The notes below the pieces were generated by a model. That model was not told the origin of the DNA. It made no database searches and saw nothing but the letters and a program-made list of their open reading frames with translations. A DNA stretch of 64,000 bases from Patellaria atrata CBS 101060 (Eukaryota > Ascomycota > Dothideomycetes > Patellariales > Patellariaceae): positions 843,550 through 907,549 of the forward strand of contig MU006094.1 of the NCBI GenBank assembly GCA_010093705.1. Reading direction: 5' to 3'. Positions 33,675 through 46,823 of this stretch are shown here, one piece after another. Both the position numbers and the translations under genes were made by a program. Numbering within the stretch: the first letter of the stretch is position 1; every line of letters starts with the position of its first letter.

Positions 33675-34732
33675 CTTGAACCTCGAACGAAGAAGAAAGG
33701 GAAGAGAGATAGAATGAAAAGTGCATATACTTAGCCATATATTCAACAGTACTTCGTTCTAGAGCAGAGGAAACGACAATAAATCGAACAGAATCGCGTC
33801 TTAGGACTTACATCTCCATATACTCCAAGCGGAGTGCTACTCTATTTCAATCGTCCAGGCTGATCTTGTTGTATGAGATTCACTGTAGTCAGAGATCTAA
33901 ATAATTTCGATCAACTCAAGCTACAGCAGTCTCTCATACCCGGGCAAAAGGGAAAGGAGTAGATCGCGGGACCTTGCATATGACCGTCTCCAAATCCAAG
34001 GTTTCATAGCTTCGTTCAATATATAGGACAATAAAGGGCGTCTACCACTGCTTAAGCGCACTCTCTGCGATATTATTGATCTGTGCCTCCCTTGCGATGA
34101 GAAATGGTGATGGATGCCGCGAACGGACCGGTTGCTCCGTTTCGAGAACGGGGTAGCAGAGGCTACGTTGTACTGAGTGACAGAAGAGGGTGTGGAATTT
34201 TCAATGAGGGTGTAGAATTTCGAAGAGGGTGGCATCGATGATGCACATCTCCTCTTTCAACCTCATATTTTCGCAGGGAAGATGATGATACGGTAGTTGT
34301 TGGATGCTACGTAATGTCACTATGTGCTTGTTAGCATGCAATCACCCTTTCGTGCTGCGCAATCCAACCGATCTGCAGTATAGGGCTGCATGTTTGCTCG
34401 ACATATGAACTGTAGTTCTCGCAAACCCCATCCTATCCCGCTATTCGAATGCTTCTTTTTCTTTGGCGTTGTAGAGGCGTTGTCGTGCCCTCAATCTCAT
34501 TCGCGTGTTGCTCTGACGCTTGACCTAAACTTGACTTTTCTCCCGTCCCCGAACTGTCTCCCAAAAGCACTTTGCACCTCCATCTGGTGATACAAACCCC
34601 CTCTGCAATACAAAAGTATCCCCCCTCGAGCAATCCGCACTGCTCATTCAGGTACTAGAGGGAAAGCCCGGCGCAATGGTCATTGTGTCCTCAAAGAAAC
34701 TATGACATGGCTCGGGAAAGCCTTGATTTCTG
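33675..34732. other. spacer between esterase and CNL1 genes
   Basis: Promoters of two divergent genes probably lie here. A 104-codon minus-strand frame at 33921-34235 has no domain or supporting signals and I do not call it. Confidence 0.4.
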
Positions 34733-35228
34733 ATGGCATCTCCTGTCAGTTCTATCCCAGACACCCAGCTGGGACTCACGAGCGGCGAAGTCCAGCTTCT
34801 ACGTCAACACCAGCAAATTGCACTGTCTCACGGCGGACAATCTTCTTCGAGAGCTGCCAGCAATGCTTCCAGCCAAGGTCGACTCTTGCTGGATCCTACA
34901 AGCCTCCAGGCTCTGAGCTTGCATTTTGATCGGCTTATGCACGCCATCCAACAACGCTGGCAGCAAGTGAGCGTAAAACTATGTTTGATGATTGAAACAT
35001 CACTGACTGTCTCGGGTATAGTTGACAGAGCAAACCGAAATGGCGACCCAGATTCAGTACGACCGCGCCGGAAACGCACTCGAGATGGCCGATGCCGAAA
35101 TTCGCCGATTCCACAACATCCTGCGGCAGATTGACGAACTCGAAATAGAGTTTGACAAAATCCGACGCATCGGAGAGATCGTCAAAGGTTTTCGCGCTCG
35201 TGTCGAGGCTTTAGATCAACGCATTTGA
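34733..35228 (+). CDS. CNL1: BLOC-1 subunit CNL1-like coiled-coil protein
   Basis: Two exons, 34733-34966 and 35022-35228, giving 146 residues. CNL1 (Cappuccino-like) is a subunit of BLOC-1, which works in endosomal sorting. After a flexible Ser/Gln-rich N-terminus come LLLDPTSLQALSLHFDRLMH and a long heptad-like helix (IQQRWQQLTEQTEMATQIQ, then EMADAEIRRFHNILRQIDEL and FDKIRRIGEIVKGFRARVEA). That order and length match filamentous-fungal CNL1 proteins as I recall them. The 55-nt intron lies in the middle of the coiled coil with phase kept. Coiled coils are easily confused, so the family name is likely but not certain. Confidence 0.75.
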
Positions 35229-36163
35229 CCACCGTATTACCCCTATCCAACAGAACCTTATCATGACTTTTACGACCATTTACACCATACACTTTTGTCC
35301 TCGCGGACACCAACACCACTATATCACTAAGAGCGGAAGCCTCGCGGCGCATTTGGGAGACATGGGAGGTGCATTTGAAGAGTTGTGCCTCGCGGTTTCT
35401 AGTGTCAAATTATGGGCATTTTGAGATATACCCCCTCCGTCTGCAATTTCGACATTGACTTGAGCGGTTATAGCCTTTGAATTATAAGCAACATTTAATT
35501 TGTGGTATTGTCGCACTGATTTGTATTTCATTGATTGCCGTATCTTTTTCTGCTTTCCAAACTCGTCCCGAGACCTCGACTGTTACTTATTTGTACTGCA
35601 TCGTGCCAGTTCTACTATTCCATTGCTGTGTATTATTGCATCTTTTTGGCCCTTCATTTCCTTATCAAGAGGAATTCTGTCGAGTCTGTCCGAGTTTTGT
35701 GCTGTTGCATCTCTACAAAGAAAAATCATACCGATGATAGTTTCTACATACCCTTATTCAGTAATATATTGAGATTCAACAAAATACACCAGCGTGCATG
35801 AGATATCCGTACATCTCATTGTTTACTACTGAATTATAATCAGCAGAAATAAGACAAATTACTTGATACCTCGTGTTATATCACGCAGTCAAAGGGATAG
35901 CAACAATTCAAGAAAGAAAAGAAATGTATTGAATCCGAAAAATAAACAAGGTGACTCAAAGAAAATCTTACCTCAGATCCGACCAGCGAATCATAACAGG
36001 CAAAGAAGTCTCCTACCATCCCACAAACTTACCATTCCCAGTTTCCACTGCTGAGAGACTGATCTACCGCTCCACCCTCACCTGCCTCCCCACCTCCAAC
36101 GGAATACTCACAAACCTCGCCCCCCTCTCCGCACCCGCCCTCATCGGCCTCGAAAAGTTCGGC
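35229..36163. other. spacer between convergent genes
   Basis: AT- and pyrimidine-rich 3' flanks. Overlapping hydrophobic frames at 35477-35801 arise from T-rich DNA in all three frames and are not credible genes. Confidence 0.45.
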
Positions 36164-36616
36164 TCAACGCCCGCGCATATGCGCCTCATAAAGCCTCTCC
36201 TGCTCCCTCATCTCCTCCTCCGTCATGCCTCTCTCGTGCCTAACCGCTACCCGTTGCGGACTCACCAGTCTCGACATCCCCATCTCGCTCATATCAGGAT
36301 ACCGCGCGTCTCTAACAACCCCCCCGGCTCCCTGTCCCTCAACCACCATCCTGACCGGCCTCTGTTCCGCCTCGACCTGCGCACGCAGCCGCTGCTCCAT
36401 CGCTGCTCGCGCGCTCGCGGCCACGGCTTCGTTGACTACGTGGCGGGCTGCGTGCTGTGCGGCGTCTGAGGCTGCTTCGATGTCGGTGTCGCGAGCGCGG
36501 GCGCGGTTGTTGCGGTAACGGGTGTAGAGTTGGTGGAGGGCGCCGCCGAGGAGGAGGAGGAGGGATAGGCCGGCGAGGGCGATGAGGAGGGGTGCCCAGA
36601 TTGGGAGGTTGATCAT
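36164..36616 (-). CDS. small single-pass membrane protein with charged helix, unrecognised
   Basis: One exon, 150 residues. The N-terminus holds one transmembrane helix (about residues 6-28, PIWAPLLIALAGLSLLLLLG), with no cleavable signal site apparent. It is followed by a highly charged, Ala/Arg/Glu-rich helix (about residues 35-95, DTDIEAASDAAQHAARH then AAMEQRLRAQVEAEQR), and a C-terminal part with MTEEEMREQERLYEAHMRG. The high GC and strong codon-position bias against AT-rich flanks support a real gene. I do not recognise a family. The topology suggests a tail facing the cytosol, but no function can be given. Confidence 0.65.
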   Translation of the reverse strand: MINLPIWAPLLIALAGLSLLLLLGGALHQLYTRYRNNRARARDTDIEAASDAAQHAARHVVNEAVAASARAAMEQRLRAQVEAEQRPVRMVVEGQGAGGVVRDARYPDMSEMGMSRLVSPQRVAVRHERGMTEEEMREQERLYEAHMRGR

Positions 36617-37800
36617 TTTCGCGTTTCGTTATGGGGGGGAATGTGTGTGCGTTTGTTGATGTTCTGTGGGGTTTGTATGGTGTGTTTTTATCTGTTTTTC
36701 CCTCTGAGTTTAGGGTGGGAATGACTTACCGTGTTTGTTTAGGGTGAGGGTATTGATGAGGGTTAGTCTGTCTTTTACTTTCGTGGAAGAGGGACCCGAG
36801 TGCTGTGGTATGCTTGAGTTTTGAGGGAATGAAGGGCAGGTATCTTTTACGGTCTGATGGTGAAGGGAGCTGGGGTTTCTATAATTGGGACTTGAAGCAC
36901 CGTTTTGCTGCTTGAAATACAATGAGTCTTTGTTCGACTTTGTTGGTCCGGTGTTAAAATATAACGGTGTTTTACTTATGTATTGATGGCCTTTATTTAG
37001 CGGAAACCTGGGCTTTGTGATGGACTATAACAAGGTCCATCGTTCTGTTTTGGAATGTGTACTCAAGATATGAAGCATGGATGAACCGATGCTGAGGGAA
37101 TGGGGTTAATTAGGTTGTTTCAATAGAGTATATCATAAGGTAGAAGTAAAATTCATAGAAAAGAGCGCGATATCAAATAAGAGACGTTAGCACTATGGGG
37201 GTACGGAAAAGGAGGGAGCTTAAGGGGAATGAAAGGTGGACACCATATCAACCCTAAAACCGGAAGTCGCGACGTTCAAATGATCTGCTCTTCCCTAAGG
37301 TACCTTACTCACTCTCACACAATGAACAGACTCACTCGAATTCATGAATAAACTGCATTATGCTGCACTGTCTCTCTCTCCTCTCCTCGATTCTATCTCC
37401 TCACTCCCACCATCTTCAAGCGAATCGAATATCTACAACCAAATCGTATACCACCATCTCATGTCAAATGCAGAGAAACTGAAATAGAAAGTGAGTGCCA
37501 TTTACGGAAAAGACCGGCTGTCAAGACCAAAAAAATGAGAAGGGGGATATCACTCCATTGCGCATCCACTCAACACCTCAACGCCATGCAAAAGCTCAAA
37601 CCCACAGCCCACCCGGATCGTAAACCGCTCGCTAAATGCGTGGTAATAGTGCTCTCTTCTCCTGATGAGCTCCCCGTTTCCTCCACATAAGTCCAAGATT
37701 GCATAAATAGTGCGCCAGAAGCTCAAAGCGCGTCTCTCTTTGGCTCTATGGTATCCGTCCACCTCTAAATGATAACCAAATTCGTCATTGTGATAAATGT
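36617..37800. other. spacer holding 3' flank of areA
   Basis: About 1.2 kb. The right part should include the areA 3' untranslated region. A 92-codon minus-strand frame at 37550-37828 overlaps the areA stop and is not convincing. Confidence 0.45.
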
Positions 37801-40740
37801 CTACAAACTCATCGTCAGCCACTCCCACTCTTGCGGTCCCGTCCTCCCGTTCGGGACATTCTGGATCTGGCTCATGGGTATATGCTGCTGGATCGGTGGA
37901 GGGCCCATTTCCTTCTTCCTCGTGCTTTTACCGCTAGTATCTTCCGCGTCTCCCATTTCCAGCTCTTGTACTCCTACTTTACTCTGTCGTCTTTGGCGTT
38001 TCGGTGGTACATTTGCGCTGCGCGTCATTGCTGTGTTACTCGTAACTGTTGTAGGTGTAGTCACCTTTGGCGGGCCCGGTGCAATAGGCACAACACCTGA
38101 TTTAGGCAACGAGGTTCCTGTAGTAGACGTGGCAGAAGAGGGATTTCCAGTTGCAGAGCCTGTCGTTGACTTGGGAGATGCGGAACCATGATCGCTCGTT
38201 TTTCCACTCGTTGGCGTCGTAACTGGTGTTTGCGCAACTGAATTCTTCCTACTAGCACTCTTCTTTGAGCGACTCGTAGTTGAGCCGACAGTTGGAACAG
38301 TCTGACCGCTGCCGCGATTTCGCTTCTTGATAACATCCGTCTTCAACGAGAGCGGACGCACGACACCATGAAGTTTCAAAAACAAGCCGCAAGCATTACA
38401 CAATGGATGTCCCTCTGGATTACGCCTCCACAAAGGTGTGGTCTGGGTGAAGCAATTCATACACGTGGTTGGGGAACCATTCTGCTCTCCGGTCTTGGTC
38501 CCGCCCGGACTCTGTGGCCGAGAAGGAGCTGCGGAGGAGAATCCCGATTCTGGAGGTGAGCTGGGAGAGGATTGCGGTCTGGAGTGCATGTGTGGTTGAC
38601 CAGCCAAGCCAGGTGCATTAGGCGTTGAACTAATGCGGGGTATCTTCTGCCGCCTTGGGTCATTTCCACGATTCCTGATTTCGCTGACCGAAGCCGCAGA
38701 CCCATGAGCGCGACCAAGGCTACCACCGGGACTCCATTCTTGCGGTGAAGGTACCATTTCCGTACCACCTATCGTCACTTGTTTACGAGGTGGCCCGGCG
38801 GGATACCGCGCCGGTACTGGATTGAACTGGTTAGATAACCCAGTATCCCACTGGTAGCCACCGCCTATGTCAATTGAACCTTCATCCATGGGAGAATAAT
38901 CAGCTTGAGTTGACAAATTCCTATCGGCAAATGTGCCACCTTCGTCATCTTCGCCATCAGAGTCTGCACCGAATGTGAACATGTTGTCGTGACGGGTTAC
39001 CGGTATACCGGGTGTACGAGACGCTACCGAAAAGTCTCCTTGTAGGACTTGATTGGGGTCGACGTGACCTGGAGGGTGGAAAGCGGGCGCGGGAAAATGC
39101 ACTGGTGGGCCTACACTCGTGACTGCACTAAACAAAGAATCTCCCGCTGGATTGAAGATATACTGCGCTTGCATCGAATTAGACAATCCGGAAGGCCGAT
39201 GTGCACCGAATGCCTGCATCTGAGACGGATGTTTCATGTCCATGCCACGCTCGAAGTACATGTGCTCACTGCTCTCTGCTATAGGTTGCGGCGTGGACAC
39301 AGCAGAGGGGAAGGCAGAACCCGGAGGTGAATAGTAATCTGCGGAATTGAGAGATGAAGCCATCGAGTGGTTGTTATACATTTGCGGGAAATGTCCGGAA
39401 TTGACTGGAGGTGACCCGACCGGGGAGAAGGTAAATGAATGTTGAAAGGGTCCAGCAGATGATATTATGGGATCGTTGTCGAGGTTGAACGTATCGATGG
39501 AGAAAGGTACCTGCGGAGCATGGTGAGGTTGTGGTTGCTGGAATATTGGGAGTCCGCTGTGAGGTTGGTCTAGAGAGTAGTTGTTCATGGTGTGATCTAC
39601 GTCAGGTTCATTAGGTATGGTAATGCTATTGACTGGTGGAACTTGTGGTGAAGCATCCGCTCGTCTTTTTGGAGGCTATAGATCATGTAAGTACTGTGAA
39701 CATGATCCATGTCAAACACTGTACAACTCACCCTTCTTTCGTCGATGCTCGTCTTTCGCACGTGCCGTTGGACATATCCAAATTCAGTCCCTCTTGCGCC
39801 AACGGGTGGCACGGATGGTGCCGATGCTCTGGATATATGAAAATCCAGTTCATTGAATTGATTCTGCTTTCGAATCGGGATAGCCGAAGCGGTGGCGTTC
39901 ATGCTTGCGATCCTTTCACTTGATGGTGACGGGGACAAGCCAGCGGGTGAGGCGACCGAAGAGGGAAATATAAAGTCATCCAAATTCATGGGGTCCGGTT
40001 GCGTTGACTGCTGGTCAACCGACTTCCTGAGCTGGGCAATGCCGCTTGGAGCGCTAGTTTTGTTGGAAGGTCTTGAGACAATACTGCCAGATGTGCTCGA
40101 CTGGTTGGAGGTTGAGAATTGAGATAGCCTGTCACAAAGGTTCTGTTAGTTGCAAATACACAAGATTCCGTTCTGTTCAAGTGATGTTAAGATTGAAGAG
40201 GCGAATTTCGACTAACCCTTGCCGTTGCATCTCTTCGCGTTTTCTAAGCTTCATGGACATCATTCGCCATGTTAGATTTTCCATGCGCTCCTGGTTGGGT
40301 AATTGCGCTTTCGTCCTACTATACAACTTCCATATTTGTGTTCCTAGAGGATCCTTCTTCTGCATATCCTCTGGGCTTTCGAACTGTATTTCATTCTCTT
40401 TAAGACCCGGAAAGATGGTCTCTTGAAGCATGCCCTCGCGAGCAGCACTTTCTAACGGAGAGAGCTCCAGCTTGGTGTCTAGAGTACTCGCGGATGTGAG
40501 AGATTGTATGGTCGAAGAGGATCCAGAAGGATTATTGAAGTGTCCTGGAGGAAAGTGAACCTGTTGCGGAGAGGATGATGTATGGAACAAGTGCTGATCT
40601 ACGTGCTGTCCAATGGAGAGAGTTTCGAAGTCGTCTGAAGCAGATGCAGAGTGCAGGCACCCCCCACGCTCCCCATATTGCGCCCCAGACATTACCGGCG
40701 GGTGTTGCGCAAAATCCTGGGGTGCCGGACGCTGAGACAT
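37801..40740 (-). CDS. areA: nitrogen regulatory GATA transcription factor AreA/NIT2
   Basis: Three exons: 40740-40217, 40128-39732 and 39675-37801, giving 931 residues. AreA activates genes for use of poor nitrogen sources and binds HGATAR sites. The N-terminal half holds the DUF1752 block ([20 protein letters not shown], then [18 protein letters not shown]). The single GATA zinc finger is at about residues 712-736 ([27 protein letters not shown]), with Leu as in AreA at the TTPLWRR turn, followed by the basic tail [11 protein letters not shown]. The protein ends in EWEWLTMSL, the C-terminus needed for NmrA binding. Between these are Ser/Pro/Gln-rich activation-like regions and an acidic [10 protein letters not shown] patch. 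Both introns keep phase. The start Met is the first in frame; an upstream coding exon cannot be excluded. Confidence 0.96.
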
Positions 40741-42175
40741 GCAACGAAAGCGGCGTGAGACTGCGGAGAGACAGTCAACAATCGCAGATGTTTATTTCTT
40801 TTTCGAGCGCCTTCCCAGTACCCAGGAGAAATACCTATGGGTTGCTTGCCGGTATGGCGCACCAACGAGATCGGGTCACGGAGGATTGGTATTATTCGGC
40901 AGAAGACAGTTCTCGCGGCGGGAGGTTCGTATGAACTGGGTGGCCTCGCAGGCTCGCACCCTGTGGCCAGTTCCGTTGCAGACAGGCCCTTCGTACTAGC
41001 GCTTGGATGCTTTTCAACACCCCTGCTCGTAAACCTAGTACAACTTGGCGGACAGGTTATGGCTGCGAGGCTGCTGTATGGATGTCGCTCTAAGGGAAAG
41101 TTAGGGATGGTCTGGATGAATTACGGCGTCACCCTCTTTCAAGAAGAGAATAATGAGCGATGTTCGCTCGACCCTTTGTACTCGAATGTCGAAAGCCCAC
41201 AACCGACTTCTGGTTGGTGGTGGTCGTTGGTGGCTCACTCTCTGCTTGACGAGTTCCTCGACGTTTGGGCCTAATGAAATATAATGGCGATTTCGTGGGA
41301 GGGACCTGGTGGAGTGGTGGGGGTGTTCTAGCTATAGTACATGTTTAGTTAGCAAATGACAGTTCGTCCACTGATTTACCGAGTCTCGGTGGCTTAAAGG
41401 TGCAGAGATGAAGCGTTTCTTAGAGGGGATGAGCGCCGAGCACGGCAGAAAACTCGGGTAAGCCCAATACAGAACATGCTAAAGGATGAAAGAGTCTCGT
41501 ACTGTACCTGATGATATTAAATAAGTGTGAGGAAAGTGTACTATACTATCGATTCAGGGAGTCGAGGTGGAAGTGTTGGCCGGTTTGCCCTTCTGGAAAA
41601 CAATCGTCTTGCCTTTGGCGAAGGCGCACAAGTGTCCCACGCGCAGGCTCGTGTGAAGGTAGATCAGGAATATTCCCGTCATCTGAGACGGATGAGATGA
41701 GGCGGTAAATTTGCGGACAAGGTTACAATTAGAGAAGATCTCAAAAAAGGTTCGGCGTGTCGGATCGGATGGCAACCAAGGTTAGCAGCTTGATCTTCTA
41801 GCAGTAGCGATATTCGACTCGACTGTGGAATTTGAGACCGGCAAAAAGCTTTTCCAGGTTGGCGTCATACAGAAGAAGAATAACTAGGCCACGGTCGTGT
41901 CGAAAGGTGGGTTATGGGTTATAGTTTGGAGGGAGTCCTTGGGGGGTCCTGGAGGGGTTCTTGGTGGTCTTCTTTTCGCTGCAAGACAAGTCCTTGATGC
42001 AAGCTTGTTGTCTCGTGCTTAGAACTAGACGACATGTGCGAGAATACCGGGGAGACCCACGCAAAGTATCGTGAACGCCTCTAGTCAGAAGGAATGATAC
42101 TGTATGGCAAGACCGGAGAATCAAAAGACAGCAGTGAATTTAACGGTGGTGGCGGTCTGAATTGAAGTCCGAATA
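40741..42175. other. areA upstream region
   Basis: This is probably the areA promoter and 5' leader, which in relatives is long. A 145-codon plus-strand frame at 40837-41274 lies antisense to that leader, has no family features and is not called. Confidence 0.4.
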
Positions 42176-42475
42176 ATGAGCGTACAGCAACGTTCGCAGC
42201 TGCCCCGCACGCGTCGATTCACTGACGAATTTATTTTGCGGTGCGTTCCAAACTCTTCATCTCCACACGCGAATATGAACCCACTAAATGTAAGGTACTA
42301 CTACCTTACTGTTTAGAGGCCTGTCTCATACCAGATATTGCTAAACGCTTCTTATAGTGAAACCGATACGAAGTTCAACGGCCCTATTCTCCGTGCTATC
42401 CGCGACGCTCTACAGAACCTCCATTCGGTAGTCGGTACACGAAGCTTCATTGATTTAGAAGACTTAGCTATATGA
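42176..42475 (+). CDS. tiny two-exon protein, unrecognised
   Basis: Exons 42176-42240 and 42358-42475 give 60 residues: MSVQQRSQLPRTRRFTDEF, then ETDTKFNGPILRAIRDALQN and a short end. The 117-nt intron has donor GTGCGT, a GCTAAAC branch site and acceptor CTTATAG with branch-to-acceptor spacing typical of fungi. Phase is kept and both exons are open. The composition (amphipathic helix in the second exon, basic N-terminus) looks protein-like, but I do not recognise a family and the product is short enough to be chance. It stands alone between the areA upstream region and a long gene-poor stretch. Confidence 0.45.
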
Positions 42476-45400
42476 GCTTCTACTTTTTTGACAACAGCAC
42501 TAACACCATGCTATTGTCCCAGACCGGTACAGACATTCCAAGCGTTAATAATCGTCACGAGTTCATGGACAGGTAGTCAGATCCGGGCGGTGGAAAATTT
42601 CATGTACTGTACCTGCACACCTTCAGTACGTCCGTCCATGGACAATCTCTTCCGACGAATTAGCCCTCCCTCTACCAGGCATTCAACGATTTTCATGTTT
42701 TTACTACCATGGATTCCTTCCTTAGACGATGTCATTGGTTCACCATGTTCCTTCAGTCCCGCCTTTTCAAGCCGGACTTTGTGTTCCTGACAACTTTTGA
42801 CATGAGGCGTAGTTGTCACCGAAAAAGGGATCGTCGAGATATTTTGGCGCTATACCTTCATGTCAACATTTGGTCCCTTAAAATTCCGATAGTATGAGTT
42901 TAGCTCTCGCTCATTTCGATTCTAGCAGTTAGCTTTATGATGCAAGCGTACGCAACTAGGTGTGTTGGTCCCGAGTTTTACACGACGCTGGCAGCGGAAA
43001 ACGGTGGAAATTTCCGCTCCGCGCATCAAAGCAGGTCAACAATTCTTCTTCTGCCATACTCACTCCTAAGCAGACAAGCCATCTCGACGGTAAGCAAGAT
43101 CTCGGCAATTTTTCTTTACTCAAAGACCAGCCGAAAAGACACAGAACAATTTGAGATCCGTCAAACATTTAATTCGACAATCTCCCTTTAGGGTCCAAGT
43201 GTGTTCTCCGATCGATCTTTATTATTCTAACTGCAGTACTGTAGTAAGTACATCTCTATATTCCTACTGTCTCTGAAGATTTTTTTGTAAGTATTTTCAT
43301 TTTGAGTTCTTCCATTGTTCATACATGGGGATTCCACTTTCCAACTTAGACCAATAAGAAATTTCGATACATGGAGAGTCTAGGCCACCAGTTGATCACA
43401 CTTCACCTATCTCCCGAATCTCCACGGAGGTACCAATGCAAGATGCCTATTGCCGCCCATAGATCTCAGAAGATCTTGAAGTTGTCGCATGTTCAACACT
43501 ACGGGGCGCGGGAAATACAGAAATTTTTCGAAGTCAACATTCATCCCGGGAGCTGCAGTTCAAATAGAGTCCGGTACCTGATCATTGCATGGAAAAAACT
43601 TTATGGAGTACATATGGCAGTTCAAGTAGCTCACCACCTCACGCCACACGTCCTCTAGAATAATGCGGAACTTCAATCGTGAGGTTTTCGAAGAAAAAAT
43701 TTTCTTTTAGAAGCTGAAGCTGATTCAGTGAGGTTTAATGATGTTATAATATCTGACTCCTGCTACGCCTCGGCGCGTAGACGTTACCTTCGCTACTCGC
43801 CGGTTCTGGCATGACACTGCGTTAGCATGGCGGGGCGGTCCAGTCCCTAAAGGTAGTGTGAGGTTGAAGAGACTCATTCGAGCAATACTCCATCCAGGTC
43901 CCTGTCAAGTGTCGTAAATGTCTAAAGGGATCCTCAACATCATCGCTGTTCTCCACCGATCAGAATATGCGTCTTAAGGATAAAGTAAAAGGCCAGTCAA
44001 GCCTTGTCCTTTTATCAATCCGCGAATAGGATGCGAAAGCTAATTAGAGTAACGACTCGATAAATTGTTTTTTTTATTCCCAATCAAGCTTCCTACAGAA
44101 TACGGAGTATGAGGTACTCAAACCACGAACCGTACTATCTGCACATCAACATCACTCTATGAAGATAGCCGGAGCCGCATTGATCAGATCTTGGTTAGAT
44201 CATAGTTCTACAAGATGAACCGCTTCCTTTGAGTCTCATACATCTTGACCCAGTCAATGATATACGAGCCAATAATAAAATGAGAAAGAATAATTGGTGG
44301 TTGAAATAGGACGAATTCGCTTGGGTGGAATTACGCAGATTGAGCAACTTCAACCGCAAGGTCGTGCATCTTAGCGTGGGGGTCATCCGACATACCCTCT
44401 CCACCCTCCACGTTCACAAGCCAGTGAGATTTGGGAACATGCATGAAATTCAAGCCACACCAGCTTTGAAGTTGCAGACTTTCTGCAATATTAACGCATC
44501 AGCATCTTAGTGTTATGCGCTTTTAAGCCGTGTAGAACCGGTAAAAGCCCTAGCAATGATTACATTCGCATCGAAAAAAATAGTTTTGATCCCAAGGGGG
44601 AAGATTGAAAGAGATGGAGAAACATGTGAGAACCTGAGGTGAGATCCTGCAGTGACCGATGGAACGTGCGCTCCAAGCGTTCAACAAGCATCGAAGACGT
44701 CGCCCGCGGGATGGGAAGTTCTACAGAAACCAAAGGAGAGGACTGTTTCGTCACATATGGAACAAGCAACTTTATTAGGGCACGCAGGGGCTATGATTCC
44801 ACTAGTTTCAGCTTGTGGGTCTTGGAGCCTTGGACGAAGTAGGCGCGGTTGACTTTCTAAATCCTGGCGTTTAGTACTTCTGCTCAGGATCGAGGTGGAG
44901 ATTTAATTGAGGCGAAACCGTCTTCAACAAAAATTCCGCCGTTACCGCGTTGCTACTACCATGAGGCTAGAGGTGGGCTAGCTAAGAATCCAACAGCGAC
45001 CTCGTGTGCTCTTTGACCTCTTCGCACGAAGCACCAGAAGTTGGCATGTCTCAATTCTCGAAAGTAAGATTGACTAGACGTCCACTAGAAACACGCGTAT
45101 CATAGGGTACCGCCGCGGAAAGTATCGAAGCTATGCACAGTCAACAGAATAAGGACGTACATCGGATGACTCGGGATTTCCGATGGGACCTTGAAGCATC
45201 CAGATATCGTTGGACGACGTTAATCCCAACCATGCAAAGCGCACATTACTGCTCTTGGTGGGGATAGATGTCGGCGTGGGGGGGTCACCGCAGCGCAACT
45301 CCATCTACGGTAGTAGGTCGCCGTTCTTGATGGAGGGGTCGACAGGAAGAGTGATGCTCACTCTTCTCCATTCACAACAGGGTAGTGACAACCATGGCAA

Positions 45401-46823
45401 GACCAATCAACTATGGGGCGTTCTTCGTGCGATTAGGTATACTTTCAGGCTGATAATTCCTCCATATTGGCCTCATGCAAAGGATTAATAGGAATGGCGG
45501 TATAGCCCACTTCGAACCCGTTATGAGCCGTACGGGGTGACTCGATGCACATGTGAAAGTCGGACGAGAAAGTAACCAGAAATAGGACCAATAAGGAATA
45601 TTACGACGCTCTACAGTCTATAGCAGCATCTTCGAGTCGGCTCAACTCCTCCTTTTTATCCTGTACGACGTCGAGACAAACTTTCATTCAGGCCTTCCAT
45701 CCCGTGATCGTGACCTCTGTCCTTGGCATGTTGACGCAGGTACCGTACACTCGAAAGAAGATCAATGGTCAAAATGGTCCACGTTGATGTTCGTATGGAG
45801 GAGAGACGACACTTGTCTCTCAAAATCACTCAAAATCATCGAGGAGGACATTCCTATTTATGTCCGTTCCAACGATACGATTTTCGAGTTCAGAACAGCC
45901 CATCATCCACTCCCCACCCGCAAACGGCTTATCTCTGTGTCTCCTATCGCTCCAATAACCGACAGCAAGACCTAGCCAGCGTTGTTCGACATGATACGCT
46001 ATGGTCCGCATTCTCGAACCGTATCCTTCTTACACGTGGAGTATCTTCCCATCAGATAGTTCTAGCTTCCTATCACGGACCAAAGAATGGACTTGTCCCT
46101 GTCGAAAATCTTATCGCGCCCTCCGCAGCGAACGGTGACTCGCATATGTGAAACGTTATTGCAGCCGGATGGGCCCGCAAAAACGCTCCATCTGTGATAA
46201 GCCTCTTGTGGGGAGAACGGTCGATATCTTTTCGAGTCGCGTGCTGCTGTTCACGCAATAATTGTAAGGTAAGGTATGTGCTGGTGTTGTGTCAAAAGCC
46301 TGCAATTGGTGAGATAAGAGGTGCGGTCTGAGACACGAATATTGTTATCTACCAGATCCCACACCTAAACCTCAATGTCGGGTCCCATGAAAAAAATCCT
46401 CCGACCCAGCATCTCGTTTCCAGTTATTCACTACGCGCCTAAGCAGGACGCGGAGTGTTCATAGACACATTCAAGCTTTTTGTATGGTATAATAATGGCG
46501 CAATTGCAAACACGTAACCCCAACTCCACGTTGCCTGAGCTCCACGATATCTGCACCCTAGGCGGCAGGTTAAAAGCCACCAAGGTACCCTGGCATGCTT
46601 TTCTAAAGTAGGCCTTATAGCAGTAACTGATCTGTAATGTCCTCTCCCGGATCTATTTCAATATGGTAAGCACCCATGGCGGGAACGCCGAAAAGACCCA
46701 AGTGGCTCTTCCCATAGGAATCAGGCAAACCATATGAGAATCACTCCTGCAAAGAGCTTTCAGATCGTGTGTCGTGTGTCTGGCTAACTTCAACAACCCC
46801 GCCAGTCCTGACCAAGGCCTCTA
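42476..46823. other. long gene-poor stretch
   Basis: About 4.3 kb. Several frames of 60-128 codons occur on both strands (for example near 43371-43658, 45210-45488 and 45589-45975). The last has protein-like composition but no family I know and no convincing start. I see no transposon or repeat signature. Confidence 0.4.

Noticed and set aside
33921-34235. 104-codon minus-strand frame upstream of the esterase gene
   Set aside because: Ser/Arg-rich chance-like composition with no domain; it sits where the esterase promoter is expected.
35477-35801. Three overlapping hydrophobic plus-strand frames
   Set aside because: All three registers of the same T-rich DNA are open, which is a composition effect.
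40837-41274. 145-codon plus-strand frame in the areA upstream region
   Set aside because: It has no domain, no neighbouring splice signals, and lies antisense to the expected long areA leader.
45589-45975. Open frame of about 128 codons with protein-like composition
   Set aside because: No start codon near its 5' end, overlapping open frames in other registers, no family match and no supporting introns.
42476-46823. Hidden transposable element in the long gene-poor stretch
   Set aside because: No terminal repeats, reverse transcriptase, integrase or transposase motifs were visible.
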